DNA of 64,000 nt from Alteromonas confluentis (GCF_001757105.1 NZ_MDHN01000013.1:1-64000); one strand, 5' to 3'. Counted from the first letter of the stretch, positions 20,041-31,958 are shown. Notes: generated from the letters alone by a model not told the origin. Program-made: numbers and translations.

Positions 20041-20260
20041 AAGTTTGGAGCTTTGCCTGAAAGAGCACCAACTGAAATACAACAATAACAAAAATCAACA
20101 GACCAGGAATTTGGATAAAGCGTCAGGAAGACCTTAAACAATATAAGCTCTGTAAAAAACAAAAAAAAGGGGAGCACCCTTGCACATAAGTGCAATAACG
20201 GGAGAGGTGTCATCAGACACTGATAAACGAGGTGATGGTTTCGACCATCACCTTTTTTTC
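20041..20260 (+). ncRNA. csrC: CsrC/CsrB-like CsrA-sequestering small RNA
   Basis: This protein-free region carries six GGA motifs, at 20047, 20106, 20113, 20126, 20171 and 20201. Several sit in CAGGAA or GGGGA contexts favoured by CsrA. Small hairpins (TTGCAC/GTGCAA at 20180-20195 and GTGTC/GACAC at 20207-20220) lie beside them. It ends in a strong terminator, AGGTGATGG-TTTCGA-CCATCACCT plus seven T (20230-20259). A promoter is plausible: TTGTCT (20005-20010), 16 bp, TAGTAT (20027-20032). In E. coli csrC lies between yihA and yihI, exactly this neighbourhood, with here cytochrome c4 and a methyltransferase as additions. The assignment rests on motif content and synteny, not on sequence alignment. 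Confidence 0.72.
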
Positions 20261-20322
20261 TTTTTGGCTCCTGTTAAACTGACTTCCTATTCTCCCCCAA
20301 CCTATCCGGACAGCCTCTGTAA

Positions 20323-20970
20323 ATGAAATGCTCTGACACTTGTCCGCTCTGTCTTTCAGAACAAATTAATCACTATCATGAGGATAGAAAGCGTCGATAT
20401 TTGCATTGTCAGCAATGTGATCTGGTATTTGTCGCAAAGGCGTTTCTACCCGATTTAAGTCAGGAAAAAGCGGAATACGATCTCCATGAAAACAGCTTTG
20501 AAGATCAAGGTTATCGGCAGTTCCTGAACAGAGCATGCACACCAATAACAGAACAACTTTCGCCCCCTGCTACGGGATTAGATTTTGGTTGTGGTCCAGC
20601 GCCGGTACTCGCCGACATGCTGACACAGTGTGGTTTTGCGATGCACTGGTACGATCCTATTTATGCCAACGACAAATCCGTTCTTAACCTGAACTACGAT
20701 TTTATAACCTGTACTGAAGCTATCGAGCATTTTCACAGGCCAATTGAAGAGTTAAGGTTGCTTACTTCATTGCTAAAATCAGGCGGCCTGATGGCAATCA
20801 TGACCAAGCGTGTTGAAAGTCCGGAGAAATTCGTCAGTTGGCATTACAAGAATGACATGACACATGTGTCATTTTTCTCAGCGCGTACCTTCGACTATAT
20901 TGGTCGGGAATTCGGGTTTTCTGTCACTCTTTGCAGCAAAGACGTTGTATTGTTGAAGAAGCATCCATAG
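20323..20970 (+). CDS. SAM-dependent methyltransferase with N-terminal zinc ribbon
   Basis: A 215-residue class I methyltransferase. The N-terminus has a likely zinc ribbon (C7-x2-C10 and C29-x2-C32). The SAM-binding loop is LDFGCGPAP at residues 86-94, and a TCTEAIEHFHRP block resembles motif IV of UbiE/Coq5-like enzymes. The substrate cannot be told from sequence. It follows the CsrC-like RNA terminator and precedes yihI by 49 bp. Confidence 0.88.
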   Translation: MKCSDTCPLCLSEQINHYHEDRKRRYLHCQQCDLVFVAKAFLPDLSQEKAEYDLHENSFEDQGYRQFLNRACTPITEQLSPPATGLDFGCGPAPVLADMLTQCGFAMHWYDPIYANDKSVLNLNYDFITCTEAIEHFHRPIEELRLLTSLLKSGGLMAIMTKRVESPEKFVSWHYKNDMTHVSFFSARTFDYIGREFGFSVTLCSKDVVLLKKHP

Positions 20971-21019
20971 ATACGCGGTATAATTACACCCAATTATCGT
21001 TCAACCAGGAGACAAAGTT

Positions 21020-21526
21020 ATGTCGTCTCGTTCTAAAAAGACCCGTAAAGTCGGGCTAATTGGTGTCAGAAAAGATCCTGACTTCAATAAAAAGAAAAAA
21101 CAAAATACCACTTCACCTGCAAAATCGAAGAAGCACTCTGGTAACAAAGCGGGTAGCAGAAACGCGGTTGAGTCTAAGGCAAAACAAGAGAAGCGCGCCT
21201 CAGGAAATAAAGATCCGCGCCACGGCAGTAAAAAGCCGATTGAGCTGATAAAAGCCCCGGTCACGAACGCTGTGGTAAAAAAATACGCCACGCCAGCAGA
21301 CGAATTGGCCGCGTTAGAAGCGGATAACCGATTGGCAACGTTACTCGATAAACTCGACGACGGTATTGCCATTAGTAAGGCAGAGCAAGCTTACGTTGAC
21401 GAGAAAATGGCACGTCACCGTATTATTTGTGATTTGCTGGGTATTACTGACAGCGACGATGAAGAAGAGGACGAAGATCCGATGAAACATCTGGACGCTA
21501 TCAGTATGGATGAATTCAAAGACTAA
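21020..21526 (+). CDS. yihI: Der GTPase-activating protein YihI
   Basis: A 168-residue YihI family protein that in E. coli stimulates the GTPase of the 50S assembly factor Der. The first ~90 residues are very basic (SRSKKTRKVGLIGVRKD and further KK-rich stretches). The C-terminal half is helical and ends in a strongly acidic tail (DSDDEEEDEDP). This basic-acidic layout is diagnostic. The AGGAG ribosome-binding site precedes the ATG. Its place after the CsrC-like RNA conserves the E. coli order. Confidence 0.93.
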   Translation: MSSRSKKTRKVGLIGVRKDPDFNKKKKQNTTSPAKSKKHSGNKAGSRNAVESKAKQEKRASGNKDPRHGSKKPIELIKAPVTNAVVKKYATPADELAALEADNRLATLLDKLDDGIAISKAEQAYVDEKMARHRIICDLLGITDSDDEEEDEDPMKHLDAISMDEFKD

Positions 21527-21539
21527 GGTGTAAAGTGCT

Positions 21540-21998
21540 ATGTGGTTAACTGTCGCCATTGTCGCAGGTTTACTGATTATTCTAGGTCTTGGGTTTTATG
21601 CCGGAAAGCTCCTGTTTTTGTTAAAGCAACAGAACGCGAGACAAAAGGCCGCCAGAGATGGCCGAATAGACACGATCACAGAAAGTATTGTGGTTATCAG
21701 CAAAGCAATGCAGCAGCAACAGTGTGATTTATCAGAAGGCGCCATTCGCATTTGTAAGCTGCTTAATGCCCTGCCATTGGAAGCACCGCCAGAGTATAAA
21801 ACGAAGTTTCCCCATATCTACGCGCTCTATGTTGAGATCAGTGGCTTTGCGATTTTAGAAGAACGCAGAAAACTGCCACTGAAAGAACGAAGAAAACAAG
21901 ATGTGGCCAGAGAACAAATTGAATCTGAATACGAGACCAAGGTGTTAGCCGAACTGGATGATATCAGTCGCTGGTGCCAACAACTGAACAACGTTTGA
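21540..21998 (+). CDS. DUF2489 family membrane-anchored protein
   Basis: A 152-residue protein with one N-terminal transmembrane helix (MWLTVAIVAGLLIILGLGFY) followed by a cytoplasmic helical domain. The pattern (I-x-K-A-M-Q-Q-Q-Q-C-D-L-S-E-G-A-I-R) fits the DUF2489 family. No catalytic motif is evident and the function is unknown. It lies 13 bases after yihI, so it is in the same operon. Confidence 0.85.
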   Translation: MWLTVAIVAGLLIILGLGFYAGKLLFLLKQQNARQKAARDGRIDTITESIVVISKAMQQQQCDLSEGAIRICKLLNALPLEAPPEYKTKFPHIYALYVEISGFAILEERRKLPLKERRKQDVAREQIESEYETKVLAELDDISRWCQQLNNV

Positions 21999-22018
21999 GT
22001 GTCAGTCTCACTTCACTG

Positions 22019-22609
22019 TTACCGCCGTGCCTGTTCACAGCACGATTGGTAACAGTGACATTCCACCGTGTGATCGTTCACCATTCCCACCGCCTGCATG
22101 TAGGCATAACAAATCGTTTCCCCCACAAATTTAAAGCCGTCTTTTTTGAGTGTTTTCGACATTAGCTTCGATTCCGGTGAGCTGACCGGTGCCTGTTTGT
22201 AGTCTTGCCATTGGTTAATAATGGTTTTACCTTCCGTGAACTGCCAGATATAGTCTTTGAAAGCCATATGTTCAGTAATTTTTAAATAGGCCTGAGCGTT
22301 GGTAATGATGCTTTTTATTTTAAGACGATTACGAATAATTCCTGTATTTTGCATAAGTCGCTCAACATCGTCATCGGTCATCTTTGCCACCCGTTCTGGT
22401 TCAAAGTTGTGAAAAGCGGCTTCGAAATTGGCCTGCTTTTTTAGTATCGTGATCCAGGATAAACCAGCCTGTTGTCCATCGAGGCAAAGCTTGGCAAACA
22501 GTGCCTTATCATCCAGTTCTGGTCGGCCCCATTGCGTATCATGATAAAGCTGATATTCCGTATCATCCGAGACCCAGCCACAGCGATTTACACCTGTCGT
22601 CACTTTCAT
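22019..22609 (-). CDS. tag: DNA-3-methyladenine glycosylase I
   Basis: A 196-residue TagI glycosylase that excises 3-methyladenine from alkylated DNA. The N-terminus contains RCGWVSDDTEYQLYHDTQWG, matching the family. The SWITILKK block, the GIIRNRLKI helix and the C-terminal FVGETICYAYMQAVGMVNDH are also typical. Cysteines near the N- and C-termini with paired histidines fit the structural zinc site of TagI. It is transcribed opposite to glyQ from a shared 121-bp spacer. Confidence 0.95.
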   Translation of the reverse strand: MKVTTGVNRCGWVSDDTEYQLYHDTQWGRPELDDKALFAKLCLDGQQAGLSWITILKKQANFEAAFHNFEPERVAKMTDDDVERLMQNTGIIRNRLKIKSIITNAQAYLKITEHMAFKDYIWQFTEGKTIINQWQDYKQAPVSSPESKLMSKTLKKDGFKFVGETICYAYMQAVGMVNDHTVECHCYQSCCEQARR

Positions 22610-22730
22610 ATCGGTTTCCCTGCTAAATTAAGCGTATTTTAATCCGTTTTCATTGAATTCAGCCTACATTCGGCTGCTGACAAATTGTATACTACTCCAC
22701 CTTTACATTGGTCAGTTATAAGCAGCAAAC

Positions 22731-23636
22731 ATGCAGAAATACGATATTAAAACCTTTCAGGGTTTGATCCTCGCACTGCAGGATTACTGGGCACGCCAAG
22801 GTTGCGTGATTATCCAGCCTCTTGATATGGAAGTAGGTGCCGGTACTTTCCACCCGATGACGTTCTTAAGATCGTTAGGGCCAGAGCCTATCAGCAGTGC
22901 TTATGTACAACCTTGCCGACGCCCTACCGATGGTCGTTATGGCGAAAACCCCAATCGTCTGCAGCACTACTATCAGTTTCAGGTTATGTTGAAGCCTTCT
23001 CCAGACAACATCCAGGAGCTGTACCTTGGCTCGTTGAAAGAGCTGGGTTTCGATCCGCTGGTTCACGATATTCGTTTCGTTGAAGACAACTGGGAATCAC
23101 CTACTCTGGGTGCCTGGGGTCTTGGTTGGGAAGTCTGGTTGAACGGTATGGAAGTAACTCAGTTTACTTACTTCCAGCAAGTAGGTGGCCTTGAGTGTAA
23201 ACCGGTTACTGGTGAAATCACTTATGGTCTGGAGCGCCTGGCCATGTACGTTCAGGGCGTCGACAGCATTTACGATCTGGTGTGGACAGATGGCCCAATG
23301 GGCAAAGTGACCTATGGTGATGTATTCCATCAAAACGAAGTTGAGCAGTCGGCTTATAACTTCGAGCACGCTAACGTGGATTTCCTGTTTAAGACATTCG
23401 ATGAATGCGAAGCCGCCAGCCAATTGTTAATTGAAAAGAATTTACCTCTGCCCGCTTACGAGCAGGTTATGAAGGCGTCTCATGCTTTTAACTTGCTCGA
23501 TGCCCGTCATGCGATTTCAGTCACCGAAAGACAACGTTACATCCTGCGCGTACGAACGCTTGCTAAGGCCTGTGCTGAAAGCTATTACCAGGCGCGTGAA
23601 GCTCTCGGTTTCCCAATGTGTAAGAAGGAGCAGTAA
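22731..23636 (+). CDS. glyQ: glycine-tRNA ligase alpha subunit
   Basis: A 301-residue alpha subunit of the bacterial heterotetrameric glycyl-tRNA synthetase (class II), carrying the aminoacylation active site. The start [20 protein letters not shown] and the blocks [34 protein letters not shown] and EYTYG-like [15 protein letters not shown] are family hallmarks. It is followed two bases later by glyS. Confidence 0.98.
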   Translation: MQKYDIKTFQGLILALQDYWARQGCVIIQPLDMEVGAGTFHPMTFLRSLGPEPISSAYVQPCRRPTDGRYGENPNRLQHYYQFQVMLKPSPDNIQELYLGSLKELGFDPLVHDIRFVEDNWESPTLGAWGLGWEVWLNGMEVTQFTYFQQVGGLECKPVTGEITYGLERLAMYVQGVDSIYDLVWTDGPMGKVTYGDVFHQNEVEQSAYNFEHANVDFLFKTFDECEAASQLLIEKNLPLPAYEQVMKASHAFNLLDARHAISVTERQRYILRVRTLAKACAESYYQAREALGFPMCKKEQ

Positions 23637-23638
23637 TC

Positions 23639-25708
23639 GTGCGCACAGAGAATTTATTAGTAGAAATTGGTACTGAAGAACTCCCTCCTAAAGCGCTGAA
23701 AGCGTTGGGGCAAAGTTTCGCCGACAATTTACAAGCGGCCTTGGATAATGCTGAGCTCACTTATTCTGGAATTCACTGGTTTGCAGCACCGCGTCGTCTG
23801 GCAGTATCGGTTTCCGACATTGCAGAATCACAACAAGATAAAGTAGTAGAGAAGCGCGGCCCTGCGGTTTCTGCTGCGTTTGATACAGATGGCAATCCAA
23901 CGAAAGCCGCCATGGGCTGGGCCCGCGGTAATGGTATCGACGTTTCTGAAGCAGAACGCATGGTTACCGATAAAGGGGAATGGTTACTTCATCGCGCCAG
24001 TGTTGAAGGTCAGCACATTAGCGCACTCATTGAAGGCCTGGTTAATCAGGCGATTGGTAAGTTGCCTATCCCTAAAGCCATGCGCTGGGGTAATTCTACA
24101 ACCCAGTTTATTCGTCCGGTGCATACGGTTACTGCCCTTTACGGCGCAGAATTGTTGCCTTTAACCGTACTGGGTAAAGCCAGTAGCCGTGTTGTTCAAG
24201 GGCATCGATTCCATGGCGAAGCCACCTTTGAGCTTGATCACGCTGATAACTACGCCGCCGCTATGAAGTCGCATTATGTTTATGCCGACTTTTCAGAGCG
24301 TACCGAGTACATTCGAAACGAACTGGAAAAAGCAGCGTCTGAGCTTGGTTTAAAAGCTGACTATGACGAGAGTTTATTAGAAGAAATTGCGTCACTGGTT
24401 GAATGGCCGGTTGTAATGCAGGCATCGTTTGAAGCCGCTTTCCTGGAAGTGCCAAAAGAAGCCCTCATTTACACCATGAAAGATGACCAGAAATACGTCC
24501 CTCTGCTGACCTCAGAAGGCGCGCTGGACAACCGTTTCCTGTTCGTCAGTAACATTGAGTCTCAAGACCCAATTCAGGTGATCTCTGGGAACGAAAAAGT
24601 CATCCGCCCTCGCCTTGCCGACGCAGAATTCTTCTTTAACACAGATAAGAAGTCTACGTTGGAAAGTCGTCTTGCCAGCCTGGAGACGGTACTGTTCCAA
24701 AAGCAGCTCGGTACACTGAAAGATAAATCCGACCGTATTGCTGCCCTCTCTGGTTTTATTGCTGGTCAAATTGGTGCCGACGCGGAATCCGCTTTGCGTG
24801 CAGGTTTACTCGCGAAAACCGACTTAATGTCGCAAATGGTCATGGAATTCCCTGACGTACAGGGCGTGATGGGCAAATACTATGCGCTGAACGACGGCGA
24901 ATCTGCTGACGTTGCCAATGCGCTTTATGAACAATACATGCCGCGTTTCTCTGGCGATGCACTCCCTGCATCTGGCGTGAGTGCTGCTGTTTCTTTGGCA
25001 GACAAGCTGGATACGCTGGTGGGTATCTTTGGTATTGGTCAGTTACCAAAAGGCGATAAAGACCCATTCGCACTGCGTCGTGCTGCCATTGGTGTGCTGC
25101 GTATTATTGTTGAGAAAGATCTCGCGCTTGATTTAGATACGCTGGTTGCAAAAGCGGTAGACGTTTATGGTGATAAACTGACTAACGCAGAAACACAGGC
25201 GCAGGTTGTAGACTTCGTGCTTGGACGTTTTGTCGCGTTGCTGCAAGACCAAGGTGTTAGCATTGATGTTATTCAAGCGGTGGCTGCCCGTCGTCCTACT
25301 CGTCCTGCCGATTATGCTGCACGTGTAGAAGCGGTGTCGGCGTTTAAAGCCCGTGAAGAAGCTGAAGCGCTCGCGGCGGGTAATAAGCGTGTTGCCAATA
25401 TCCTTGCTAAGCAAGATGGCGATATTTCTGACGCTGTCGATGCATCCTTGCTACAGGAAGAAGCCGAAATCGCCCTGTACAAAGCGCTGGAGAGTGTTAA
25501 AGCTGAAGTTGAGTCAGGTGTTGAGTCATCTGATTACAATGCGGTATTAAGCGCTCTGGCTACGTTACGCGACGCCGTAGATAGCTTCTTCGATAACGTT
25601 ATGGTTATGGCCGATGACGACGCTGTACGGAACAACCGTCTGGCGCTGTTGTCTGTATTAAGACAGCAATTTCTTAAAGCAGCAGATATTTCGCTTCTAG
25701 CTAAATAG
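23639..25708 (+). CDS. glyS: glycine-tRNA ligase beta subunit
   Basis: A 689-residue beta subunit of glycyl-tRNA synthetase, needed for tRNA binding. The start is GTG. The N-terminal [15 protein letters not shown] and the HD-like core block ([19 protein letters not shown] followed by [15 protein letters not shown]) are diagnostic. A C-terminal anticodon-binding DALR-type domain ends the protein ([22 protein letters not shown]). It is translationally linked to glyQ, and a terminator follows at 25738. Confidence 0.98.
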   Translation: MRTENLLVEIGTEELPPKALKALGQSFADNLQAALDNAELTYSGIHWFAAPRRLAVSVSDIAESQQDKVVEKRGPAVSAAFDTDGNPTKAAMGWARGNGIDVSEAERMVTDKGEWLLHRASVEGQHISALIEGLVNQAIGKLPIPKAMRWGNSTTQFIRPVHTVTALYGAELLPLTVLGKASSRVVQGHRFHGEATFELDHADNYAAAMKSHYVYADFSERTEYIRNELEKAASELGLKADYDESLLEEIASLVEWPVVMQASFEAAFLEVPKEALIYTMKDDQKYVPLLTSEGALDNRFLFVSNIESQDPIQVISGNEKVIRPRLADAEFFFNTDKKSTLESRLASLETVLFQKQLGTLKDKSDRIAALSGFIAGQIGADAESALRAGLLAKTDLMSQMVMEFPDVQGVMGKYYALNDGESADVANALYEQYMPRFSGDALPASGVSAAVSLADKLDTLVGIFGIGQLPKGDKDPFALRRAAIGVLRIIVEKDLALDLDTLVAKAVDVYGDKLTNAETQAQVVDFVLGRFVALLQDQGVSIDVIQAVAARRPTRPADYAARVEAVSAFKAREEAEALAAGNKRVANILAKQDGDISDAVDASLLQEEAEIALYKALESVKAEVESGVESSDYNAVLSALATLRDAVDSFFDNVMVMADDDAVRNNRLALLSVLRQQFLKAADISLLAK

Positions 25709-25737
25709 CCTGCTGTATTGCACACAATAACGCGCAT

Positions 25738-25767
25738 TGCCCGGCAAGTTGTGTCGGGCATTTTTTT
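25738..25767 (+). terminator. terminator after glyS
   Basis: TGCCCG (25738-25743) pairs with CGGGCA (25755-25760), followed by seven T. The loop is 11 bases. Confidence 0.75.
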
Positions 25768-25779
25768 AATGGAGTTACA

Positions 25780-26223
25780 GTGATTAAAAAGTTCGCTTTT
25801 TTATTATTCGTCGCCCTTCTCTCTGGCTGTAGTAGCCGCAGCGTTGTAAGCCTGCCTGGCCTAATGGATCCGCCTGAGATTAAATTTGAAGATCTCTATT
25901 TACGCGGTGTTTTTAACTGGTGGGAAGCCAACGCTAAATATCAGCTAACCGATGGCCCTCAAGGCTGGTATGTTGAAGTTGATTTGATTGCTGATGGTCA
26001 GCCGTATGATTTCCGTCTGTCTGACGGTTTCTGGACACCAGACCAAACCTGTGGCGCCCGTTATCGTGGTCAGGTTGTTCTTAACCAAGAACCGCTCTAC
26101 ATGGTTTGTGGTACAGATTCAGAGAATCTGCAATTCACGCCACAAAAAACCGGTGTGTATCGATTTACCTTCACTCCCGCAAGCGGTGGTGAGGTAATGC
26201 TACTGGTGACGCCAAGAGCCTAA
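25780..26223 (+). CDS. small lipoprotein with CBM48/E-set-like fold, unknown function
   Basis: A 147-residue protein beginning with GTG after a GGAG ribosome-binding site. A lipoprotein signal (KKFAFLLFVALLSGC) places it in the membrane facing the periplasm. The mature part has LYLRGVFNWWEA, GWYVEVDLIADGQPYDFRLS and a C-terminal GVYRFTFTP. This resembles the early-set glycogen-binding-like domain found at the N-terminus of pullulanases, but no enzyme domain follows. I infer a carbohydrate- or ligand-binding lipoprotein with low certainty. Two cysteines (DQTCGARY and MVCGTD) may form a disulfide. Confidence 0.75.
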   Translation: MIKKFAFLLFVALLSGCSSRSVVSLPGLMDPPEIKFEDLYLRGVFNWWEANAKYQLTDGPQGWYVEVDLIADGQPYDFRLSDGFWTPDQTCGARYRGQVVLNQEPLYMVCGTDSENLQFTPQKTGVYRFTFTPASGGEVMLLVTPRA

Positions 26224-26254
26224 TCCACCATTTATCTGAGCGCCGATAAATGTG

Positions 26255-26284
26255 AAAAGCCAGCTTATTGAGCTGGCTTTTTTT
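26255..26284. terminator. bidirectional terminator between lipoprotein and S9 peptidase genes
   Basis: AAAAGCCAGCT (26255-26265) and AGCTGGCTTTT (26271-26281) form an 11-bp stem with loop TATTG. T-runs occur on both strands. The stop codon of the leftward S9 peptidase gene lies inside the stem and loop. Confidence 0.85.
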
Positions 26285-28229
26285 CATCTAGAAGGTGTTC
26301 ACGCAAAAATCGAGTCATCGTTTCGAACAGTTTATTTCGGTTACGTTGGATGGTTAAGTAGTGTGTTCCGTTTTCTAATTCAACGTATTCAACCGGCTTG
26401 TTTTCATCTTCCATTTCATAAAACATCTCCTGGCTCTGAGATACATCGACAACGCGATCGCTTTCACCATGAATTAATAACATGGGCGCTTTGATTTCGT
26501 TTATCCGATAGTAAGGCGAACGCTGTTCTAAATCATCATAGTCATCACCTATCTGATCTTTTACCAATCTGGAATTTATAAACTTTCGATAGTGCTGCAC
26601 CAGTCGCTTTAAATCCATAACGCCTGCGAAGATCACGCCGCACTGATAAAGTTCGGGCTCCTTGACCAGGGCCATCGCCGAGGCATAGCCTCCGTAGCTT
26701 GCGCCGACCATGCAAATTCTTTCAGGATCTGCGATGCCTTTTTCAATTAACCAACGCGTGCCATCGGTAATATCATCCTGCATTTCCAAACCCCACCTCT
26801 TATCAGCAGCGTTAGCAAAGTCTAACCCGTAACCGGATGAACCTCGAAAGTTAGGTCGCAACACTGCGTAGCCCTCGTTGACCAGTGCGGCTGTCCAATA
26901 GTCGAACCCGTCATAATCTCTTACGCCTGGGCCGCCATGAGGGAATATTACCGTTGGCAGTTTTTCCCCATCATAATCCACAGGTAACGTAAGGAAGCCT
27001 TCAATCGTTACCCCATCGCGCGCCTTATAGGTAATGGTTTCGTTTTTAGGAATGGTTATATCTGCGAGTTCTGGGTATTGGCCGGTAAATGGGCTTAAAG
27101 ACTTTCTATCACGATCTCCGATGTAGTAAACACCCGGTGAATTCTCACTCTCTACATATAAAACGTAGCGACGATCATTGTCGTTATAACTAACAATAGA
27201 TGTTGAAGCATCGGGCATTACCGCAGCAAGGCCATCTCTGAATGGTGCGTCTGTTTCATCCCAGTAGTACACCCCTCTTGGCTGTTGAGAAAAGCCTACG
27301 CCAATGGCCTCTCTTGTAGTCGGTGAATACACCAAGCCGCCATCTACATCTACATTATTCACCGTTAATACAACTTCTGATTTTTGGTCATTCAGGCGCA
27401 TTTTGTAGAGAGCGAGGAAGCCATCTAGATATGCTTTGTAGTAGAGGATATTAGGGTCCTTTCCAAACCCAAGAATGATGATGTCCGGATCAGTCATCAC
27501 GTTGTATTCAAAGAGCGCAAAGAACTTCTCACTACCCGCCTGACGCGCGTAAATTATCACTTCACCGTCTTTATAATTAAGTCTTTCTCCAATGCGAACG
27601 TTGCCTTGCTGATCGGCAACCCAGTGCCGTATTTTCCGTTTCCCTCTTTCAATGCGCTCGCGCTTCTTCGTGTTCACGTTAACTTTGAATACCGAAGGCT
27701 CTGTGTGACTATCGTAATCCACTTCCATAAGAATGTGTTCAGGGTCGTCAGGAAGCCAGCTTATGACTCTATCCGCATATTGTGAGTGCACATTTTCCAA
27801 GTCGCGCCTGGGCTCAATAACAAGTTCTGGCTCGCCACTGCCATCAACATTAATCGCCATAAGTCGGGTTTCACTCACCTTGGTTTTAGACATTCCATAT
27901 CGCCGATTTCCCGCGAACCCTGCGCTCGTGGCAATTTTGTCTTCGTTTATCCATCTGTACCAATTTATTCGAACATCTTCATTGTCAGACTTCAGTAATA
28001 TCTTTAGGTCGGCGGTTGTGAAATCGAAAACGGATAATAGCGAGAGCGCTTCTCCGCTATCCAGCGTGACATTTTGAATGTACGCCACCTTGTTTCCGGA
28101 TGGAGATAGCTTTACGCTCTCAACCGCAGGGAGGCGGCTATAGGCAGATACCGGGGCTGGTTGAGATGCTTCAATGGGCGTTGCAACGCCAATAAGGCAA
28201 ACTAAAGTGAAAGTGATTTTTCTAAGCAT
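26265..28229 (-). CDS. secreted S9 family (prolyl oligopeptidase-like) peptidase
   Basis: A 654-residue serine peptidase of the S9 family. A signal peptide (MLRKITFTLVCLIGVATPIEA) points to export. The first ~390 residues are a beta-propeller with WD40-like repeats. The C-terminal alpha/beta-hydrolase domain has the nucleophile serine in GASYGGY, the aspartate in GESDRVVD and the histidine in NGTHYL. FPHGGPGVRDYD and RPNFRGSSGYG are typical of acylaminoacyl/dipeptidyl peptidases. The exact specificity cannot be read. A similar gene, with related architecture, lies at 62059-63996. Confidence 0.93.
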   Translation of the reverse strand: MLRKITFTLVCLIGVATPIEASQPAPVSAYSRLPAVESVKLSPSGNKVAYIQNVTLDSGEALSLLSVFDFTTADLKILLKSDNEDVRINWYRWINEDKIATSAGFAGNRRYGMSKTKVSETRLMAINVDGSGEPELVIEPRRDLENVHSQYADRVISWLPDDPEHILMEVDYDSHTEPSVFKVNVNTKKRERIERGKRKIRHWVADQQGNVRIGERLNYKDGEVIIYARQAGSEKFFALFEYNVMTDPDIIILGFGKDPNILYYKAYLDGFLALYKMRLNDQKSEVVLTVNNVDVDGGLVYSPTTREAIGVGFSQQPRGVYYWDETDAPFRDGLAAVMPDASTSIVSYNDNDRRYVLYVESENSPGVYYIGDRDRKSLSPFTGQYPELADITIPKNETITYKARDGVTIEGFLTLPVDYDGEKLPTVIFPHGGPGVRDYDGFDYWTAALVNEGYAVLRPNFRGSSGYGLDFANAADKRWGLEMQDDITDGTRWLIEKGIADPERICMVGASYGGYASAMALVKEPELYQCGVIFAGVMDLKRLVQHYRKFINSRLVKDQIGDDYDDLEQRSPYYRINEIKAPMLLIHGESDRVVDVSQSQEMFYEMEDENKPVEYVELENGTHYLTIQRNRNKLFETMTRFLREHLLDEKKPAQ

Positions 28230-28328
28230 GGCAATGTCCTTATTTACAGCTCACACGTTCCTTTGTCTTCTGAATAAATTACCATGTTTATTCTAGTATT
28301 GCCTCTCTAGAGGTAGTTGTTCCCCATA

Positions 28329-28357
28329 TAAAAAAGGCGACTCATTGAGTCGCCTTT
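28329..28357 (-). terminator. terminator after gyrB
   Basis: AAAGGCGACT (28333-28342) and AGTCGCCTTT (28348-28357) form a 10-bp stem with a five-base loop. Read leftward it is followed by a T-run, ending the dnaA-dnaN-recF-gyrB unit. Confidence 0.85.
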
Positions 28358-28381
28358 CACTGGTTATTTTATTGTAATCAA

Positions 28382-30805
<2,424 letters not shown>

Positions 30806-30812
30806 CTAACCT

Positions 30813-31901
30813 TTACTCCTCTTTCACGTGGCCATGTTCCACGTGAAACAATTTTTTGTCTTTATATTTGTCTATAAAATCGAGCTGTTCACGTTCAATA
30901 GCTGTAACGAATAATTGCGTATCCATCGCAACCAGCCCATCTATAAACCGCTCTCGTTTATCTATATCCAGCTCGGCGCCGACGTCATCAAGAAGAAAAA
31001 TACTTTTCCTCTGCGTTTCTTGCTGAAACAGTTTCGTTTGCGATAGCTGTAATGCTGCGACAGCCATTCTTAGCTGACCCCTTGATAGAATTTCCTGTGC
31101 AAGGCTTCCATCTACCTTAAAGCGTAGATCAGATTTGTGCGGACCGGATGTGGTATATCCGACCTTGCTGTCGTACTCACGTTTTCGGAGCAGACTGTCT
31201 GTCAACGAGGCGTCTTTTTCCCACCCCTTATAATACGAGATTTCCAGAGAAAACTCAGGTAGAAATTCACTACAAATAGCATTAAATATTGGCTGTAAGC
31301 GGCTGACGTAGTCTTTTCTCTGTGCATTAAGGTGTTCCCCTACGGTAACGAATTGCTGCTCCCAGTAGGCATTTTCAGGCGCGTCGATATTAGCCTGTCT
31401 TTTCAGCAATGTATTACGTGTTTTCAGTAATTTCTGAAAGGTCTGGAACATCAGATTGAACTGATGTTCCACGTGGAACAACCCCCAATCTATGAATCGC
31501 CTTCTCTCACCAGGCGACCCGATTATTAAATCTGTACTTTGCGGCGTAAACAACTGAACCGGAATCAGACTCACTAAGTCGGCTAATCGATGAGAGTGGT
31601 TGCCATTTATAGAACAGGTAAATTGATCGTGACGACTACGCTGTAGACCAACCGCAGATTCATCTCCGGAATCGTCTGTACAACGGGTGAAAATACTGAA
31701 GCGTTCAGCGTCGTGCTGAATCGCTGATTCATGCTTGTTGGTACGGAAAGAGCGACCATAGCCGAGATAATAAAGCGCTTCGATAATGGACGACTTACCA
31801 CTACCGTTTTTTCCACTGATCAGTGAAAGCGAACGAGAAGGGTTAAAATCAGCGCTTTTAATATTTCGAAAATCGGTCAGCTGGACGCGGTCCAGTTTCA
31901 T
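30813..31901 (-). CDS. recF: DNA replication and repair protein RecF
   Basis: A 362-residue SMC-like ATPase acting with RecOR in gap repair. The ATG at 31901 gives the conserved start MKLDRVQLTDFRNI; an upstream frame to 31955 lacks similarity. Walker A is SGKNGSGKSSIIEALYYLG near residues 29-47. The signature region is LSRGQLRMAVAALQLSQ, and Walker B is IFLLDDVGAELD. The motif WGLFHVEHQF near residue 141 and the C-terminal LFHVEHGH near residue 351 both encode parS palindromes in their DNA. The short extra C-terminal tail (about 12 residues) around the second one is unusual. Confidence 0.96.
   Translation of the reverse strand: MKLDRVQLTDFRNIKSADFNPSRSLSLISGKNGSGKSSIIEALYYLGYGRSFRTNKHESAIQHDAERFSIFTRCTDDSGDESAVGLQRSRHDQFTCSINGNHSHRLADLVSLIPVQLFTPQSTDLIIGSPGERRRFIDWGLFHVEHQFNLMFQTFQKLLKTRNTLLKRQANIDAPENAYWEQQFVTVGEHLNAQRKDYVSRLQPIFNAICSEFLPEFSLEISYYKGWEKDASLTDSLLRKREYDSKVGYTTSGPHKSDLRFKVDGSLAQEILSRGQLRMAVAALQLSQTKLFQQETQRKSIFLLDDVGAELDIDKRERFIDGLVAMDTQLFVTAIEREQLDFIDKYKDKKLFHVEHGHVKEE
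30835..30850. other. parS: parS-like site in recF 3' end
   Basis: TGTTCCACGTGAAACA matches the parS consensus TGTTTCACGTGAAACA at 15 of 16 bases. It lies in the codons for the last dozen residues of RecF. Confidence 0.85.
31465..31480. other. parS: parS-like perfect palindrome in recF
   Basis: TGTTCCACGTGGAACA is a perfect 16-bp palindrome, a known parS variant in pseudomonads. It lies in the codons for the conserved RecF motif FHVEH. Confidence 0.85.
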
Positions 31902-31958
31902 AGAATAAATCCGGAAGGAAATGCGACCGGTGCAGAAAATACTGCACCGGAACAATTT

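Noticed and set aside
20001..20213. 70-residue minus-strand frame over the CsrC-like RNA
   Set aside because: Low-complexity composition with no ribosome-binding site; the RNA explanation fits better.
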